Shown: positions 8,549-17,626 of the stretch, piece by piece
Layout: the number at the start of each line of letters is the position of its first letter
Position numbering within the stretch: the first letter of the stretch is position 1
From: Pelistega ratti
GTDB taxonomy: Bacteria; Pseudomonadota; Gammaproteobacteria; Burkholderiales; Burkholderiaceae_B
DNA: 64,000 bases
NCBI RefSeq assembly: GCF_009833965.1
Contig: NZ_CP047165.1
Coordinates: 310,001-374,000, forward strand
Direction: 5' to 3'
Made by a program: the position numbers and the translations under genes
Notes under the pieces: model-generated
Told to the model about the DNA's origin: nothing
What the model saw: the letters and a program-made list of their open reading frames with translations, nothing else
Databases searched by the model: none

Positions 8549-9457
8549 CTAATCTAACATCAGTAAATCTTCTCGTGTTAATAATAAGATACTCTCATCG
8601 GTTGTTTCCGTTTCTAATAATGTTGGTGTTATAGAGGGGAATGCTGTAAGAAAGTTCTCATATTCATGACCAATTTCGAGTAAAAGAAATCCATTCTCTG
8701 TGAGATAATTCGGTGTTGCATAGAGAATTTTACGGATAATGTCCATACCATCTTCTCCTCCTGCTAAGGCGAGTTGTGGTTCGTTTTTGTATTCATCTGG
8801 TAGTTCCTGCATAGAGGTGCTATTGACATAAGGAGGATTGCAGATGATGACATCATAAAGCTTTACGGGAATATGATCAAATAAATCTGACTCATATAAA
8901 TGCACTTGGTGTTGAAGTTTGTATAAATGGATGTTTTGTTTCGCTACCTCCAGTGCTTTAGGTGAAATATCTGCCGCATCGACAAAAGCATGAGGAAATT
9001 GTAATGCCGCTAGAATAGCTAAATTACCTGAACCTGTGCATAAATCCAGAATATTAAGCGGTGCTTCGGGATCCATTATCCATGGTTGTAATCCCTCACT
9101 GATAAGTTCAGAAATAGGAGAGCGAGGCACAAGTACGTCAGGTGTTACCATAAAGCGATATCCTTGTAACCAAGCCTCACCCGTTAGGTAGGCTAAAGGA
9201 ACACGTTTTTCAACACGTTGGTGAATAAGGTCAAGGCAACGCTGTTTTTCTATTTGAAGTAAATGTGCATCTAAAAAGGGTTCAAGATGATCTAGGGGTA
9301 AATGAAGTGAAAATAAGGTTAGATACACTGCCTCATCCCATGCATTATCAGAACCATGTCCAAAATATAATTTTGCTTGATGAAAGGCAGAAACAGCATA
9401 GCGAATCATATCGCGGACTGTTTTTAGTTCATCATAATTGTTAAGAGATGCAGACAT
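8549..9457 (-). CDS. prmB: 50S ribosomal protein L3 N5-glutamine methyltransferase PrmB
   Basis: PrmB methylates a glutamine of ribosomal protein L3 using S-adenosylmethionine. The 302-residue protein has the PrmB-specific N-terminus (ELKTVRDMIRYAVSAF...GHGSDNAWDEAVYL, residues 9-47), the SAM-binding LDLCTGSGNLAILAA (137-151) and the glutamine-methylating NPPYV motif (207-211). The N-terminal part distinguishes it from PrmC, which methylates release factors. A good ribosome site (AAAGGAAA) precedes the ATG. It lies 43 bases after dapE on the same strand and may be read with it. Confidence 0.95.
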   Translation of the reverse strand: MSASLNNYDELKTVRDMIRYAVSAFHQAKLYFGHGSDNAWDEAVYLTLFSLHLPLDHLEPFLDAHLLQIEKQRCLDLIHQRVEKRVPLAYLTGEAWLQGYRFMVTPDVLVPRSPISELISEGLQPWIMDPEAPLNILDLCTGSGNLAILAALQFPHAFVDAADISPKALEVAKQNIHLYKLQHQVHLYESDLFDHIPVKLYDVIICNPPYVNSTSMQELPDEYKNEPQLALAGGEDGMDIIRKILYATPNYLTENGFLLLEIGHEYENFLTAFPSITPTLLETETTDESILLLTREDLLMLD

Positions 9458-9500
9458 ATTATTTCCTTTAATATAAATATTGTATGAGGTATTGAGTGTA

Positions 9501-10649
9501 TTACTCGCTAAGCAATAGCTTTTCTAAAGAACGCTTATAAATATTTTTCAGTGTTGTAATATCATTGACAGCAACACATTCATTGACCTGATGAATAGTG
9601 GCATTGATAGGTCCAAACTCTAAAATTTGTGGGCAAATCTTAGCAATAAAACGTCCATCAGATGTACCACCTGTTGTACTTAGTGAGGCATGTACTCCTG
9701 TTTGTTCAAAAATAGCTTCTTGTACAATATCGGTGAGTTTACCTTTTTCCGTTAAGAAAGGTGATCCCCCTAATACCCATTCAAGATCATAGTCTAATTG
9801 ATATTTATCGAGAATAGCATGGACTTTTTGCTTTAGTGAATCGGGTGTACTTTCTGTTGAGAAACGAAAATTAAAAATAAGTTGAGCCACATAAGGAACA
9901 ACATTAGTTGCACCTGTTCCTGAATGGTAGTTAGAAATCTGAAAACTTGTTGCTGGGAAATAATCGTTCCCATTATCCCATGTGGTGGCGACTAATTCAG
10001 CGATAGCGGCTGCACCAAGATGAATAGGATTACGGACTTTTTCAGGATAAGCGACATGACCTTGTTTGCCTTTGATGGTTAGTGTACCTGTTAAAGAACC
10101 ACGGCGACCATTTTTAATCGTGTCTCCAAATATTTTATCAGAGGTGGGTTCGCCAACAATACAATAGTCTAGCTGTTCACCGCGTTTTTCGAGTGTTTCA
10201 CAGACTTTAACTGTACCATTAATAGAAGGGCCTTCTTCATCTGATGTAATTAATAAAGCAATAGAGCCTTTATGTTGAGGATATTCTTGGACAAATTCTC
10301 GGCAAGCTATTGTAAAGGCGGCAACACCTGTTTTCATATCGGCAGCACCGCGTCCATATAAATAGCCATCTTCTTTGATAGTAGCTGTAAAAGGAGGAGT
10401 ATCCCATCGCTCAATAGGGCCAGTTGGTACAACATCGGTATGTCCAGCAAAAACAACGAGTGGGGCTTGTGTACCTTTACGAATCCATAAGTTTTGTACT
10501 TCTTCAAAGGGAAGGTATTCTGCGGTAAATCCGACTTCTTCAAGTAATTCTGCAATACGTTCTTGACAACCTTTGTCTTGAGGGGTAACGGAATCTCGAT
10601 TAATAAGATCAATGGTTAAATCAACAGCGGTAATAGTGTTATGGCTCAT
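9501..10649 (-). CDS. dapE: succinyl-diaminopimelate desuccinylase
   Basis: DapE is the dinuclear zinc hydrolase that removes succinate from N-succinyl-LL-DAP in lysine and peptidoglycan precursor synthesis. The 382-residue protein shows metal ligands in [10 protein letters not shown] (His70), [10 protein letters not shown] (Asp104), TSDEEG (Glu138/Glu139, catalytic and bridging) and a late His353 in [10 protein letters not shown]. These are the usual M20-family positions, so the enzyme should be active. It follows dapD on the same strand with a 67-base gap that holds a hairpin terminator, so the two genes are probably linked by partial readthrough or by separate promoters. Confidence 0.97.
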   Translation of the reverse strand: MSHNTITAVDLTIDLINRDSVTPQDKGCQERIAELLEEVGFTAEYLPFEEVQNLWIRKGTQAPLVVFAGHTDVVPTGPIERWDTPPFTATIKEDGYLYGRGAADMKTGVAAFTIACREFVQEYPQHKGSIALLITSDEEGPSINGTVKVCETLEKRGEQLDYCIVGEPTSDKIFGDTIKNGRRGSLTGTLTIKGKQGHVAYPEKVRNPIHLGAAAIAELVATTWDNGNDYFPATSFQISNYHSGTGATNVVPYVAQLIFNFRFSTESTPDSLKQKVHAILDKYQLDYDLEWVLGGSPFLTEKGKLTDIVQEAIFEQTGVHASLSTTGGTSDGRFIAKICPQILEFGPINATIHQVNECVAVNDITTLKNIYKRSLEKLLLSE

Positions 10650-10663
10650 GGTTCTTTTTGAGT

Positions 10664-10693
10664 AAAAAGGAGGCGGTTTTTTATCCGCCTACC
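10664..10693 (-). terminator. intrinsic terminator between dapD and dapE
   Basis: On the minus strand AGGCGG and CCGCCT (10685-10690 and 10671-10676) form a GC-rich hairpin that is followed by CC and five T residues. It is downstream of dapD and immediately upstream of dapE. Confidence 0.75.
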
Positions 10694-10716
10694 TCTAATA
10701 AAGTGATAAGAAAGTA

Positions 10717-11541
10717 TTAAGCACGTAATAGATCATTAATGCTTGTTTTTGAGCGTGTTTGTGCATCAACCCGTTTGACAATAACAGCGCAAGCAAGGCT
10801 ATGAGAACCATCTGCGCTTGGTAAAGAACCGGGTACGACAACTGAACCAGATGGAATACGTCCGTAGGTGATTTCACCTGTTTCACGATTGTAGATTTTG
10901 GTACTTTGAGAAAGATAAACACCCATTGCTAAAACAGAGTTTTCTTCTACAACAACCCCTTCAACAATTTCAGAGCGAGCCCCGATAAAGCAGTTATCTT
11001 CAATAATGGTTGGATTGGCTTGTAGTGGCTCTAATACACCCCCAATGCCTACTCCACCAGATAAATGTACATTTTTACCAATTTGAGCGCATGAGCCAAC
11101 GGTTGCCCATGTATCTACCATCGTTCCTTCATCAACATATGCGCCAATATTGACATAAGAGGGCATTAAAATAACATTTTTACCAATAAAAGCACCACGG
11201 CGAGCCACAGCAGGAGGTACTACACGAAAACCTGCTTGTTTAAAGTCTTCTGTCGTATAGTCTTGGAATTTAAGAGGTACTTTATCGTAGAACTGCATAG
11301 GCGTATCATTAACGACCATATTATCATTAAGGCGGAATGATAATAAAACGGCTTTTTTTAGCCACTGGTGCACATGCCATTGACCATTAATTTTTTCAGC
11401 AACTCGTAAAGTCCCAGTATCTAAGCCAGCAATAGCAGTATTAACAGCTTCTTTTAACTCAGCAGATGCTGTTGTGATAGAAATATTGGCACGGTCTTCC
11501 CATGCTTGTTCTAAAATAGATTGTAACTGTTGTGTCATCAT
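10717..11541 (-). CDS. dapD: 2,3,4,5-tetrahydropyridine-2,6-dicarboxylate N-succinyltransferase
   Basis: DapD transfers succinyl from succinyl-CoA to tetrahydrodipicolinate, the step that commits the lysine/DAP pathway to the succinylase branch. The 274-residue protein has the DapD N-terminal domain, [30 protein letters not shown] at about residues 107-136, and then a left-handed beta-helix of hexapeptide repeats ([48 protein letters not shown]). It ends near [10 protein letters not shown] second ATG immediately follows the first; either could be used. With dapE downstream it forms a lysine-synthesis pair, and asd for the same pathway is also in this window. Confidence 0.97.
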   Translation of the reverse strand: MMTQQLQSILEQAWEDRANISITTASAELKEAVNTAIAGLDTGTLRVAEKINGQWHVHQWLKKAVLLSFRLNDNMVVNDTPMQFYDKVPLKFQDYTTEDFKQAGFRVVPPAVARRGAFIGKNVILMPSYVNIGAYVDEGTMVDTWATVGSCAQIGKNVHLSGGVGIGGVLEPLQANPTIIEDNCFIGARSEIVEGVVVEENSVLAMGVYLSQSTKIYNRETGEITYGRIPSGSVVVPGSLPSADGSHSLACAVIVKRVDAQTRSKTSINDLLRA

Positions 11542-11718
11542 CTTCTTCTTTCAATAAAATAATAATAAATAATTTATCTAATAGTATCGATAAATACAGT
11601 ATAGATATGGATAGATTTTAGCATTAAAATGAATCTTCCGATAAAGGGTATGGAGTATGGCAAGGTGTATTCTGATTTAAAAAAGAGAGGATAGTTTTTA
11701 ACATATAAGGAATTAAAA

Positions 11719-12180
11719 TTAGGTTTTTTCCAATGTATCCATTTCTTCTGCTAATTGATCCACTTGATACCATAGCTTACCCATATCATCAAAATGTACT
11801 TGTACATCAAAAAGCTCAAGATTATCACTTTGTAATGCCCCTCCTAAGACGGGCGGTTCTTTAAAGCTATAAACGGTATTCTCTGGCATCTCAAGATGGA
11901 TAAGAGGTGCTAATAGCTCTAGAGAAAAGTAATCAATGACAAAATCTTGATCGGCTAATAATTGCCGAAAATCACTGACAGAATCAGCAATAGATTCTAG
12001 TTCACCGTCTAATGTATCTAAAAAGAAAATCTCGCCACTTTGTGGTTCAATTAAAAAAGCATCGCCTAGCTTGGTAATCATTACAATTTCAAAGCGAGGT
12101 TCAAAAAGCCACGTCCAATTTCTGAGTAATTGACTAGCTTCTAAATGTTGATGCGGAATAGTAAGGTGTTGAATTTCCAT
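11719..12180 (-). CDS. DUF1851 / Tdi1 C-terminal-like domain protein
   Basis: This is a 153-residue acidic soluble protein. It resembles the domain found in T6SS immunity protein Tdi1 (DUF1851): GDAFLIEPQSGEIFFLDTLDGELESIADSVSDFRQLL around residues 40-76, then YSFKEPPVLGGALQSDNLELFDVQVHFDDMGKLWYQ near the C-terminus, where PPvLGG is the family hallmark. Such domains often occur in immunity proteins of polymorphic toxin systems, but also as stand-alone proteins, and no toxin gene is adjacent. It lies 12 bases after the TM2-domain gene on the same strand, so the two are probably cotranscribed. No clear ribosome site is seen. The function is unproven. Confidence 0.72.
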   Translation of the reverse strand: MEIQHLTIPHQHLEASQLLRNWTWLFEPRFEIVMITKLGDAFLIEPQSGEIFFLDTLDGELESIADSVSDFRQLLADQDFVIDYFSLELLAPLIHLEMPENTVYSFKEPPVLGGALQSDNLELFDVQVHFDDMGKLWYQVDQLAEEMDTLEKT

Positions 12181-12192
12181 AATAAGATAACT

Positions 12193-12663
12193 TTAGTGAG
12201 GATATTTAATTGAAAACGTTTCATCTGACATGAAGAGAAAATGTAAGGCATCAATAAGACTAAGTAAAATAGAGAAGGGCGTAAAGAGAATAGATAAGAT
12301 AATATAAATTAGCCCTAATCCAATTTGATTATTATAAAAACGGTGTGCCCCTAACCAGCCAAGAAAGATGGCTAAGAGAATAGCGATTTTGTGGCGACTA
12401 TTGGGTTGGGTGATAACTTGCTCTTTTTGATGGAATAACCAGAAAGAGACAATTGCCGTAATAATTAAGGCAAGAATAATTTTATAAGGATGAAGGCTGA
12501 TAAAATGACCAAGATAATCAAAAATATCTTGCCAATATTCATAGATACCAAAATAAATAATTTGGATAAAATGACCTAAAGAGCGAAGGACTCCTTCACC
12601 AAAAGTGAGTGCCATCAGAGAAGCGATAAAGACTAATAGAATAATGAAAAACTTTTGCATCAT
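12193..12663 (-). CDS. TM2 domain-containing membrane protein
   Basis: This is a 156-residue inner-membrane protein. The C-terminal half (about residues 90-150) is a TM2 domain: a lysine-flanked helix (KIAILLAIFLGWLGAHRFY) with the characteristic G-x-x-G-x-HRFY turn, then GLGLIYIILSILFTPFSILLSLIDALHFLF. Two further hydrophobic segments (about residues 4-24 and 62-80) precede it. TM2 proteins are common but their bacterial roles are mostly unknown. It is the upstream gene of a probable two-gene unit with the DUF1851 protein. The name is based on domain pattern only. Confidence 0.78.
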   Translation of the reverse strand: MMQKFFIILLVFIASLMALTFGEGVLRSLGHFIQIIYFGIYEYWQDIFDYLGHFISLHPYKIILALIITAIVSFWLFHQKEQVITQPNSRHKIAILLAIFLGWLGAHRFYNNQIGLGLIYIILSILFTPFSILLSLIDALHFLFMSDETFSIKYPH

Positions 12664-12811
12664 AATCCTTTATAAATAATAAATGCCTTGTGGTAAAACC
12701 TGTATAAAATTTTCTGATAAAGAAGGAAAACCCTATAAGAATAAATGTATCGAATTATCTATAAAATTGTATAGCATAATAGGAAGAAGAGCATGAATAA
12801 ATTTAATATTC

Positions 12812-13594
12812 CTACAAGGATTGCAACCAATCTATCTCTTCTTGTGTAAATCCTGCTTTTATTCTATCGGCTATATTAAAAGGTCCTTTGGGTTTATTGG
12901 CATGATAGCGTATCAGGAGTTCAGCATAATATTGAATAGGGTCTAAATGTTGCTCTTGGCACATATATTTATACCAACGATTTCCAATTTCGACATGACC
13001 AATTTCATCGCGTAGAATAATACTTAAAATTTCTACTGCTTTGGTATCACCGATTTGTTTAAATTTTTCTTGCATGGCTGGATTGACATCTAGTCCTCTT
13101 GCTTCTAATGTTCTAGGGACTAGGGCGAGTCTTGCGATAAGGTCATTTTGTGTTTTTTCAGACATATCCCACAAGCCACTATGCGCACTGAAATCACCGT
13201 ATTGAAAACCTAGTTGATTAAGATGTTCGTGTATTAGGGTGAAATGATAGACCTCTTCTTTAGCAACGCGTAACCAATCCGTATAAAACTGAGGGGGCAT
13301 ATGAGGAAAACGCCAAATAATATCAAGTGCTAAATTAATAGCGTTAAACTCAATGTGAGCAATAGCATGTAAGAGTGTCGCTCGCCCTTGCTCTGAACCG
13401 ACAGAACGTACTTTTACAGAGCGAGGATCAACAAGTTCGGGGCGATCAGGTCGTCCAGGTAAGGGTAGGGTATTGGTGATAATCTGCTCTGATAAGAGAG
13501 GATGTGTTTCCAGACTAATATTACGTACTAATTGTGATTTTTGGGCAATATCGGTTTGTTGAAGGGCAAAAAGCGCTTGTTCTCTAAAATTCAT
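12812..13594 (-). CDS. DUF455 family ferritin-like protein
   Basis: This is a 260-residue helical protein of the DUF455 family, which has a ferritin-like fold. It has the family's LPLPGRPDRPELV stretch (residues 43-55), and candidate di-iron ligands in AHIEFNAINLALDIIWRFP, KEEVYHFTLIHEHL and ILRDEIGHVEIGNRWYKY (the ExxH pairs). The substrate is not established for the family; the fold suggests an iron-dependent oxidase or hydroxylase. It is divergent from the ABC exporter gene at 13821, with a 226-base spacer that must hold both promoters, though I could not assign them reliably. Length is normal. Confidence 0.85.
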   Translation of the reverse strand: MNFREQALFALQQTDIAQKSQLVRNISLETHPLLSEQIITNTLPLPGRPDRPELVDPRSVKVRSVGSEQGRATLLHAIAHIEFNAINLALDIIWRFPHMPPQFYTDWLRVAKEEVYHFTLIHEHLNQLGFQYGDFSAHSGLWDMSEKTQNDLIARLALVPRTLEARGLDVNPAMQEKFKQIGDTKAVEILSIILRDEIGHVEIGNRWYKYMCQEQHLDPIQYYAELLIRYHANKPKGPFNIADRIKAGFTQEEIDWLQSL

Positions 13595-13820
13595 AATACG
13601 GTTATGACAAATAGTAATTGAGTGATACCTATATTGTACGGTAGATTGTTATATAAATCTGGGTTTCATTAAAAAGTGGGTTGTGCTAAGGGATTTAAGA
13701 TAGTGTTCTTAAGATAGAAATTTGGAGAACTATGGTAAACTTAATGATTGTTATTTTAAATAGTATTTGTCTGCTGTTTAATAGAAGAGAGCAGGTAAGA
13801 TTAGCAAAAAATAGGTTTTT

Positions 13821-15608
13821 ATGGATTGGACAAAAGAGCTTTTAGAGAGTGCATTATGGGTAGGTAGTGCATTTTTAATTTCATCTTTATTACTCGTTAT
13901 TATCGGTTTTATTCTGATTAAAACGACTAAATGGGCTGCCCAGTTTTGGCAATTATCAGGACATTACTTTAACCCCGTCAAAAATCCTCTTACTGTATTT
14001 ACTTTTGCTTTTATTCTTTTGTTAAGCCTTTTTGGGGTAAGGATAAGTGTACTATTTTCAAACTGGTATAACGTTATGTACTCGGCTTTACAAAAGTTAG
14101 ATGAACATACTTTTTGGGTTCAGTCAGTTGTTTTTGCAGTGCTTGCCTCTATTCATATCGTTCGAGCCTTATTATCGTATTACCTACAGCAACGCTTTAC
14201 CATTAAATGGCGAGAAACATTAAATAATACCTTATTAGATCGTTGGATGGCTAAGAAAAACTATTATCGTCTTTATTATTTACCAGATGCAGCAGATAAC
14301 CCTGATCAACGTATTCAACAAGATATTTTAAGTTTTGCTCAACTCTCCTTAGAGCTTGTTCTTGGTGTTATTTCTTCTATGGTATCGGCGGTAGCTTTTA
14401 CGATTATTCTATGGAATTTATCAGGTGAAATACAGATTTTAGGCTTTACGATTGATAGAGGCATGGTTTTTGCTCTCTTTATCTATGTATTAGTTGCAAC
14501 CGTATTTGCATTTAAAATTGGACGACCTTTAATCCAGCTAAATTTTTTAAATGAACGGCTCAATGCGAACTATCGTTATTCTCTTATTCGTGTAAGAGAA
14601 TATGCGGATAGTATTGCTGTCTATGCGGGTGAAAAGATTGAACAAAATCAGCTGGCTCAACGCTTTACTAACGTGATTAATAATATGTGGGATATTGTAC
14701 ATAGGAATATTAAGTTTCAAGGATTTAATTTCTTTATTACTCAAACATCTGCTATTTTCCCATTTATTCTTCAAGCCCCTCGTTATTTCGCAGGTAAATT
14801 AGATTTAGGTGGTATGGTTCAAACGGCACAGGCTTTTGGTAACTTATCAGATAATTTATCGTTCTTCCGTAATGCTTATGATAGCTTTGCACAATATCGT
14901 GCGGTATTGGATCGCTTAACGGGTTTTCAGTATAACTTGGAACAAGCAGAGGATTTACCCACCCCTAATATTGAAGAGCAAGGTGATATGATACGGTTAG
15001 AAAATGTATCGGTTTCAACCCCTGATGGACGTTGTTTAGTTAAAAATGTTTCTTTAGAAGTCAATGAGGGAGAAGCTCTATTAATCCAAGGACAAACGGG
15101 GTCAGGAAAGACAACCTTATTACGGGCAATGGCAGGATTATGGCCCTATTGTGAGGGAAAAATTATACGTCCGTCTAAAGATATTTTATTTATCTCTCAA
15201 AATACTTATATTCCTGAGGGGCGACTATTAGACGCATTATTTTATCCTGATGTGATACCTGATAATGCAGAGGTTTTGGCTAAAGAGGTTTTACATAAAG
15301 TTTCGTTATCACATCTTATTGATAAATTAACACAAGAAGTGAATTGGTCTTCTGTTCTATCGACAGGTGAAAAGCAACGTATTGCTTTTGCGCGTATATT
15401 ATTGAATCAACCTAAAGTGGCTGTATTAGATGAAGCAACAGCGGCTTTAGATGAAGGTTTAGAGTATGCTATGTATAAATTGATTAGAGAGACACTTCCT
15501 CAGCTTCGTTTAGTCAGTATAGGTCATCGTAGTACTTTATATACACACCATACAGCATTGTTGAAGATTGAAGGAAAAGGGCAGTGGACAATTCAATCAT
15601 TAAATTAA
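13821..15608 (+). CDS. SbmA/BacA- and YddA-like ABC transporter (fused permease and ATPase)
   Basis: This is a 595-residue half-transporter with an N-terminal membrane domain of about six segments (residues 10-340) of the SbmA/BacA/YddA type, recognisable by QRFTIKWRETLNNTLLDRWM and NPDQRIQQDI. A C-terminal ATPase follows, with Walker A GQTGSGKTT (424-432), signature LSTGEKQRIAFAR and Walker B VAVLDEATAALD. Relatives move vitamin B12, peptides or very-long-chain fatty acyl compounds; I cannot tell which here. A homodimer would be expected. Translation probably begins at the ATG at 13821 after a TAGG site. The next gene, a GNAT enzyme, is 135 bases downstream and may have its own promoter. Confidence 0.88.
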   Translation: MDWTKELLESALWVGSAFLISSLLLVIIGFILIKTTKWAAQFWQLSGHYFNPVKNPLTVFTFAFILLLSLFGVRISVLFSNWYNVMYSALQKLDEHTFWVQSVVFAVLASIHIVRALLSYYLQQRFTIKWRETLNNTLLDRWMAKKNYYRLYYLPDAADNPDQRIQQDILSFAQLSLELVLGVISSMVSAVAFTIILWNLSGEIQILGFTIDRGMVFALFIYVLVATVFAFKIGRPLIQLNFLNERLNANYRYSLIRVREYADSIAVYAGEKIEQNQLAQRFTNVINNMWDIVHRNIKFQGFNFFITQTSAIFPFILQAPRYFAGKLDLGGMVQTAQAFGNLSDNLSFFRNAYDSFAQYRAVLDRLTGFQYNLEQAEDLPTPNIEEQGDMIRLENVSVSTPDGRCLVKNVSLEVNEGEALLIQGQTGSGKTTLLRAMAGLWPYCEGKIIRPSKDILFISQNTYIPEGRLLDALFYPDVIPDNAEVLAKEVLHKVSLSHLIDKLTQEVNWSSVLSTGEKQRIAFARILLNQPKVAVLDEATAALDEGLEYAMYKLIRETLPQLRLVSIGHRSTLYTHHTALLKIEGKGQWTIQSLN

Positions 15609-15743
15609 GCAGAATATAAGCGTATCTATTGATTGATTTTTGCTTGTTATGCTAGAGATAAGTAGTGGTGAAAGTTATAGTATCATCTAAATAATCTATC
15701 TTTAGCGTCTTATATTGTCCCAATTGTTTTTAGGAATAGAGAA

Positions 15744-16190
15744 ATGCGTAGTAAAACATTAGAAGATTTAAATTTATCTTTAGCTCTTGGTTCATGGTTA
15801 CAGCTTGGAGAGGCTGCTAGTAAAGTGCGATTTGAAGTTTTTGTTCATGAGCAAAATGTACCTATTGAGATAGAACTGGATGAAATGGACGAAAGTAGCC
15901 TACACGCAGTCGTGTTTAACCATGCTCATGAAGCGGTAGCAACAGGTCGCTTATTACCAGATGGGCATATAGGACGTATGGCGGTATCCAAATCAGTACG
16001 AGGCAGTGGGGTTGGTGGTATTATTTTACAAACCTTAATCGAAGAGGCTCGTCAGCGAGGGTATAAAGAGGTTGTACTTTCGGCGCAATTACACGCTATG
16101 GGATTTTATGAGCGGTATGGCTTTAAGGCAGAGGGTGATATTTATTTAGATGCTAGCATTGAACATAAAACAATGCGTTTGGTATTTTAA
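15744..16190 (+). CDS. GNAT family N-acetyltransferase
   Basis: This is a 148-residue single-domain GNAT protein that probably transfers acetyl from acetyl-CoA to an amine. The N-terminal half contains VRFEVFVHEQNVPIEIELDEMDE (residues 28-50), typical of the ElaA-like branch, and the acetyl-CoA pyrophosphate loop is VRGSGVGG near residue 93. The C-terminal YERYGFKAEGD (approximately 121-131) is the usual GNAT end. The substrate is unknown. The ATG follows a TTTTTAGGAATAGAG ribosome site. The gene ends at a strong bidirectional terminator that it shares with SirB2. Confidence 0.87.
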   Translation: MRSKTLEDLNLSLALGSWLQLGEAASKVRFEVFVHEQNVPIEIELDEMDESSLHAVVFNHAHEAVATGRLLPDGHIGRMAVSKSVRGSGVGGIILQTLIEEARQRGYKEVVLSAQLHAMGFYERYGFKAEGDIYLDASIEHKTMRLVF

Positions 16191-16202
16191 GTCAGCTAAT
16201 CA

Positions 16203-16242
16203 AAAAATCGTCAGTTTACGATTTAATAAACTGACGATTTTT
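16203..16242. terminator. bidirectional intrinsic terminator between GNAT and sirB2
   Basis: A 16-bp perfect stem (16203-16218 with 16227-16242) and an 8-base loop are flanked by A-runs on the left and T-runs on the right, so it can end transcription from both convergent genes. Confidence 0.9.
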
Positions 16243-16261
16243 ATATGAATAGATGGTATTT

Positions 16262-16645
16262 TTAAGCTGCAAACCATGAAAGTGGACTTTTATAAATAGC
16301 CACACCTACAATCATTATAAATACAAATAAGGTTACGGCTGTTCCTATTAATTTACCTATGAGTGTTTTCGCCACACGAAGTGTCATATAACCACAACCA
16401 ATATAAACGCAGAGTAATATAATTTTTACGAGAATAAAGGGGTGATTAGGTCCAATAACGGTCAGCATTAGCATCGCACAGGTTAATAAAACGGTATCAA
16501 TCACATGAGGAAGATATTTAAGTGTTGCCTGCTCTAATAGTGCTGGTCGATAGACTGATAAGAAGATTCTGAGAAGTAATAAAGAAATGCTTAAATAAGC
16601 ACAACTCATATGAATTGATTTGATGGTTAAGTAGTATTCTGCCAT
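16262..16645 (-). CDS. SirB2 family membrane protein
   Basis: This is a 127-residue protein with four predicted membrane helices. It has the SirB2 pattern: a histidine in the first helix (IKSIHMSCAYLSISLLLLRIFLS), PHVIDTVLLTCAMLM in the second, FILVKIILLCVYIGCGYMTLR in the third and a last hydrophobic helix. The family is conserved in Proteobacteria and was once described as an invasion gene transcription activator in Salmonella, but its biochemical role is unknown. It is a single gene facing the GNAT gene across a shared terminator, and divergent from the TSUP permease. Confidence 0.82.
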   Translation of the reverse strand: MAEYYLTIKSIHMSCAYLSISLLLLRIFLSVYRPALLEQATLKYLPHVIDTVLLTCAMLMLTVIGPNHPFILVKIILLCVYIGCGYMTLRVAKTLIGKLIGTAVTLFVFIMIVGVAIYKSPLSWFAA

Positions 16646-16741
16646 TTTATTTCCAAAAATTTCTTAAACGCTATATAGATGCCTAATAATAGCGTAATAT
16701 GAATAAGTTTTCTATTCTGATTGATATTTTTCATTATTTTT

Positions 16742-17503
16742 ATGGATTTAAATTTTACATGGGAATTATTGCTACTATTCTTTTTTGTAGCTATCTTGGC
16801 AGGGTTTATTGATGCGATTGCTGGAGGAGGTGGTTTAATCTGTATTCCTGTATTATTATTGGCGCAGATTCCACCTCTTAATGCGTTGGCAACAAATAAA
16901 ATTCAAGGGATGGCAGGTTCTCTTACTGCTTCTCTGACGATGATTAAAAAACGTGTAGTGAATCCTAGGCAAATAGTATTTGCGGCAATTATGTCCTTTG
17001 TTGGTGCGGCGATTGGGACAATTATTGTTCATTTTATCAATGTATCGGTATTGGATATTTTTATCCCTATTGTATTAATACTAATTGGTCTTTATTTCTT
17101 ATTAGTACCCAATATGGGAGATATTGAGAAAAAACCCAGAATATCAGAAAAATCTTTTAATACGATTGTTGTTCCTTCTATTGGATTTTATGATGGTGTC
17201 TTAGGCCCAGGAACAGGCTCTTTTTTCTCACTAGCCAATATTGCATTAAGAGGTCAGCAAATTATTACCGCTACAGGTCATGCAAAAGTGCTTAATTTTG
17301 CCAGTAATATTGCTTCTGTTATTGTCTTTGCATTGAGTGGGAAAGTGCTTTGGGTAGTTGGGGGATTAATGATTATCGGACAAATTATAGGGGCTTATTT
17401 AGGCTCATTAATGGTGATTAATAAAGGTGGTAAATTAATTAGACCACTTGTGGTTATCATGTGTTTTTTGATGGTAGCACGTTATCTTTATGATAAATTT
17501 TAA
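16742..17503 (+). CDS. TSUP family transporter (TauE/SafE type, YfcA-like)
   Basis: This is a 253-residue membrane protein of the TauE/SafE exporter family. It aligns in my memory with E. coli YfcA throughout: AGFIDAIAGGGGLICIPVLLL near the N-terminus, NALATNKIQGMAGSLTAS, then IGLYFLLVPNMGD, and a second repeat with VGFYDGVLGPGTGSFFSLA-like residues and ATGHAKVLNFASNIAS. Members are thought to export sulfur-containing or organic anions; the substrate is unknown. I chose the ATG at 16742 over the in-frame TTG at 16721; neither has a clear ribosome site. It precedes rnr by 123 bases. Confidence 0.88.
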   Translation: MDLNFTWELLLLFFFVAILAGFIDAIAGGGGLICIPVLLLAQIPPLNALATNKIQGMAGSLTASLTMIKKRVVNPRQIVFAAIMSFVGAAIGTIIVHFINVSVLDIFIPIVLILIGLYFLLVPNMGDIEKKPRISEKSFNTIVVPSIGFYDGVLGPGTGSFFSLANIALRGQQIITATGHAKVLNFASNIASVIVFALSGKVLWVVGGLMIIGQIIGAYLGSLMVINKGGKLIRPLVVIMCFLMVARYLYDKF

Positions 17504-17545
17504 AAATTATTTTTTAATAAATTATCTAAAACTAAAATAATCTTG

Positions 17546-17567
17546 AAAGATGTATTAATATCTTTTT
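17546..17567 (+). terminator. weak hairpin with T-run after the TSUP gene
   Basis: AAAGAT (17546-17551) and ATCTTT (17560-17565) form a short AT-rich stem, followed by further T residues. It is weak and may not terminate efficiently. Confidence 0.35.
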
Positions 17568-17626
17568 AATCAAAGAAAAATGGTTTTGTTGTCAACGTCA
17601 TAAAGAAGTAATGTTATTCTTTTATA

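Noticed and set aside
10334..10612. 92-codon frame on the minus strand inside dapE
   Set aside because: It is in another frame of the same strand within an intact dapE and has a repetitive hydrophobic composition; not a gene.
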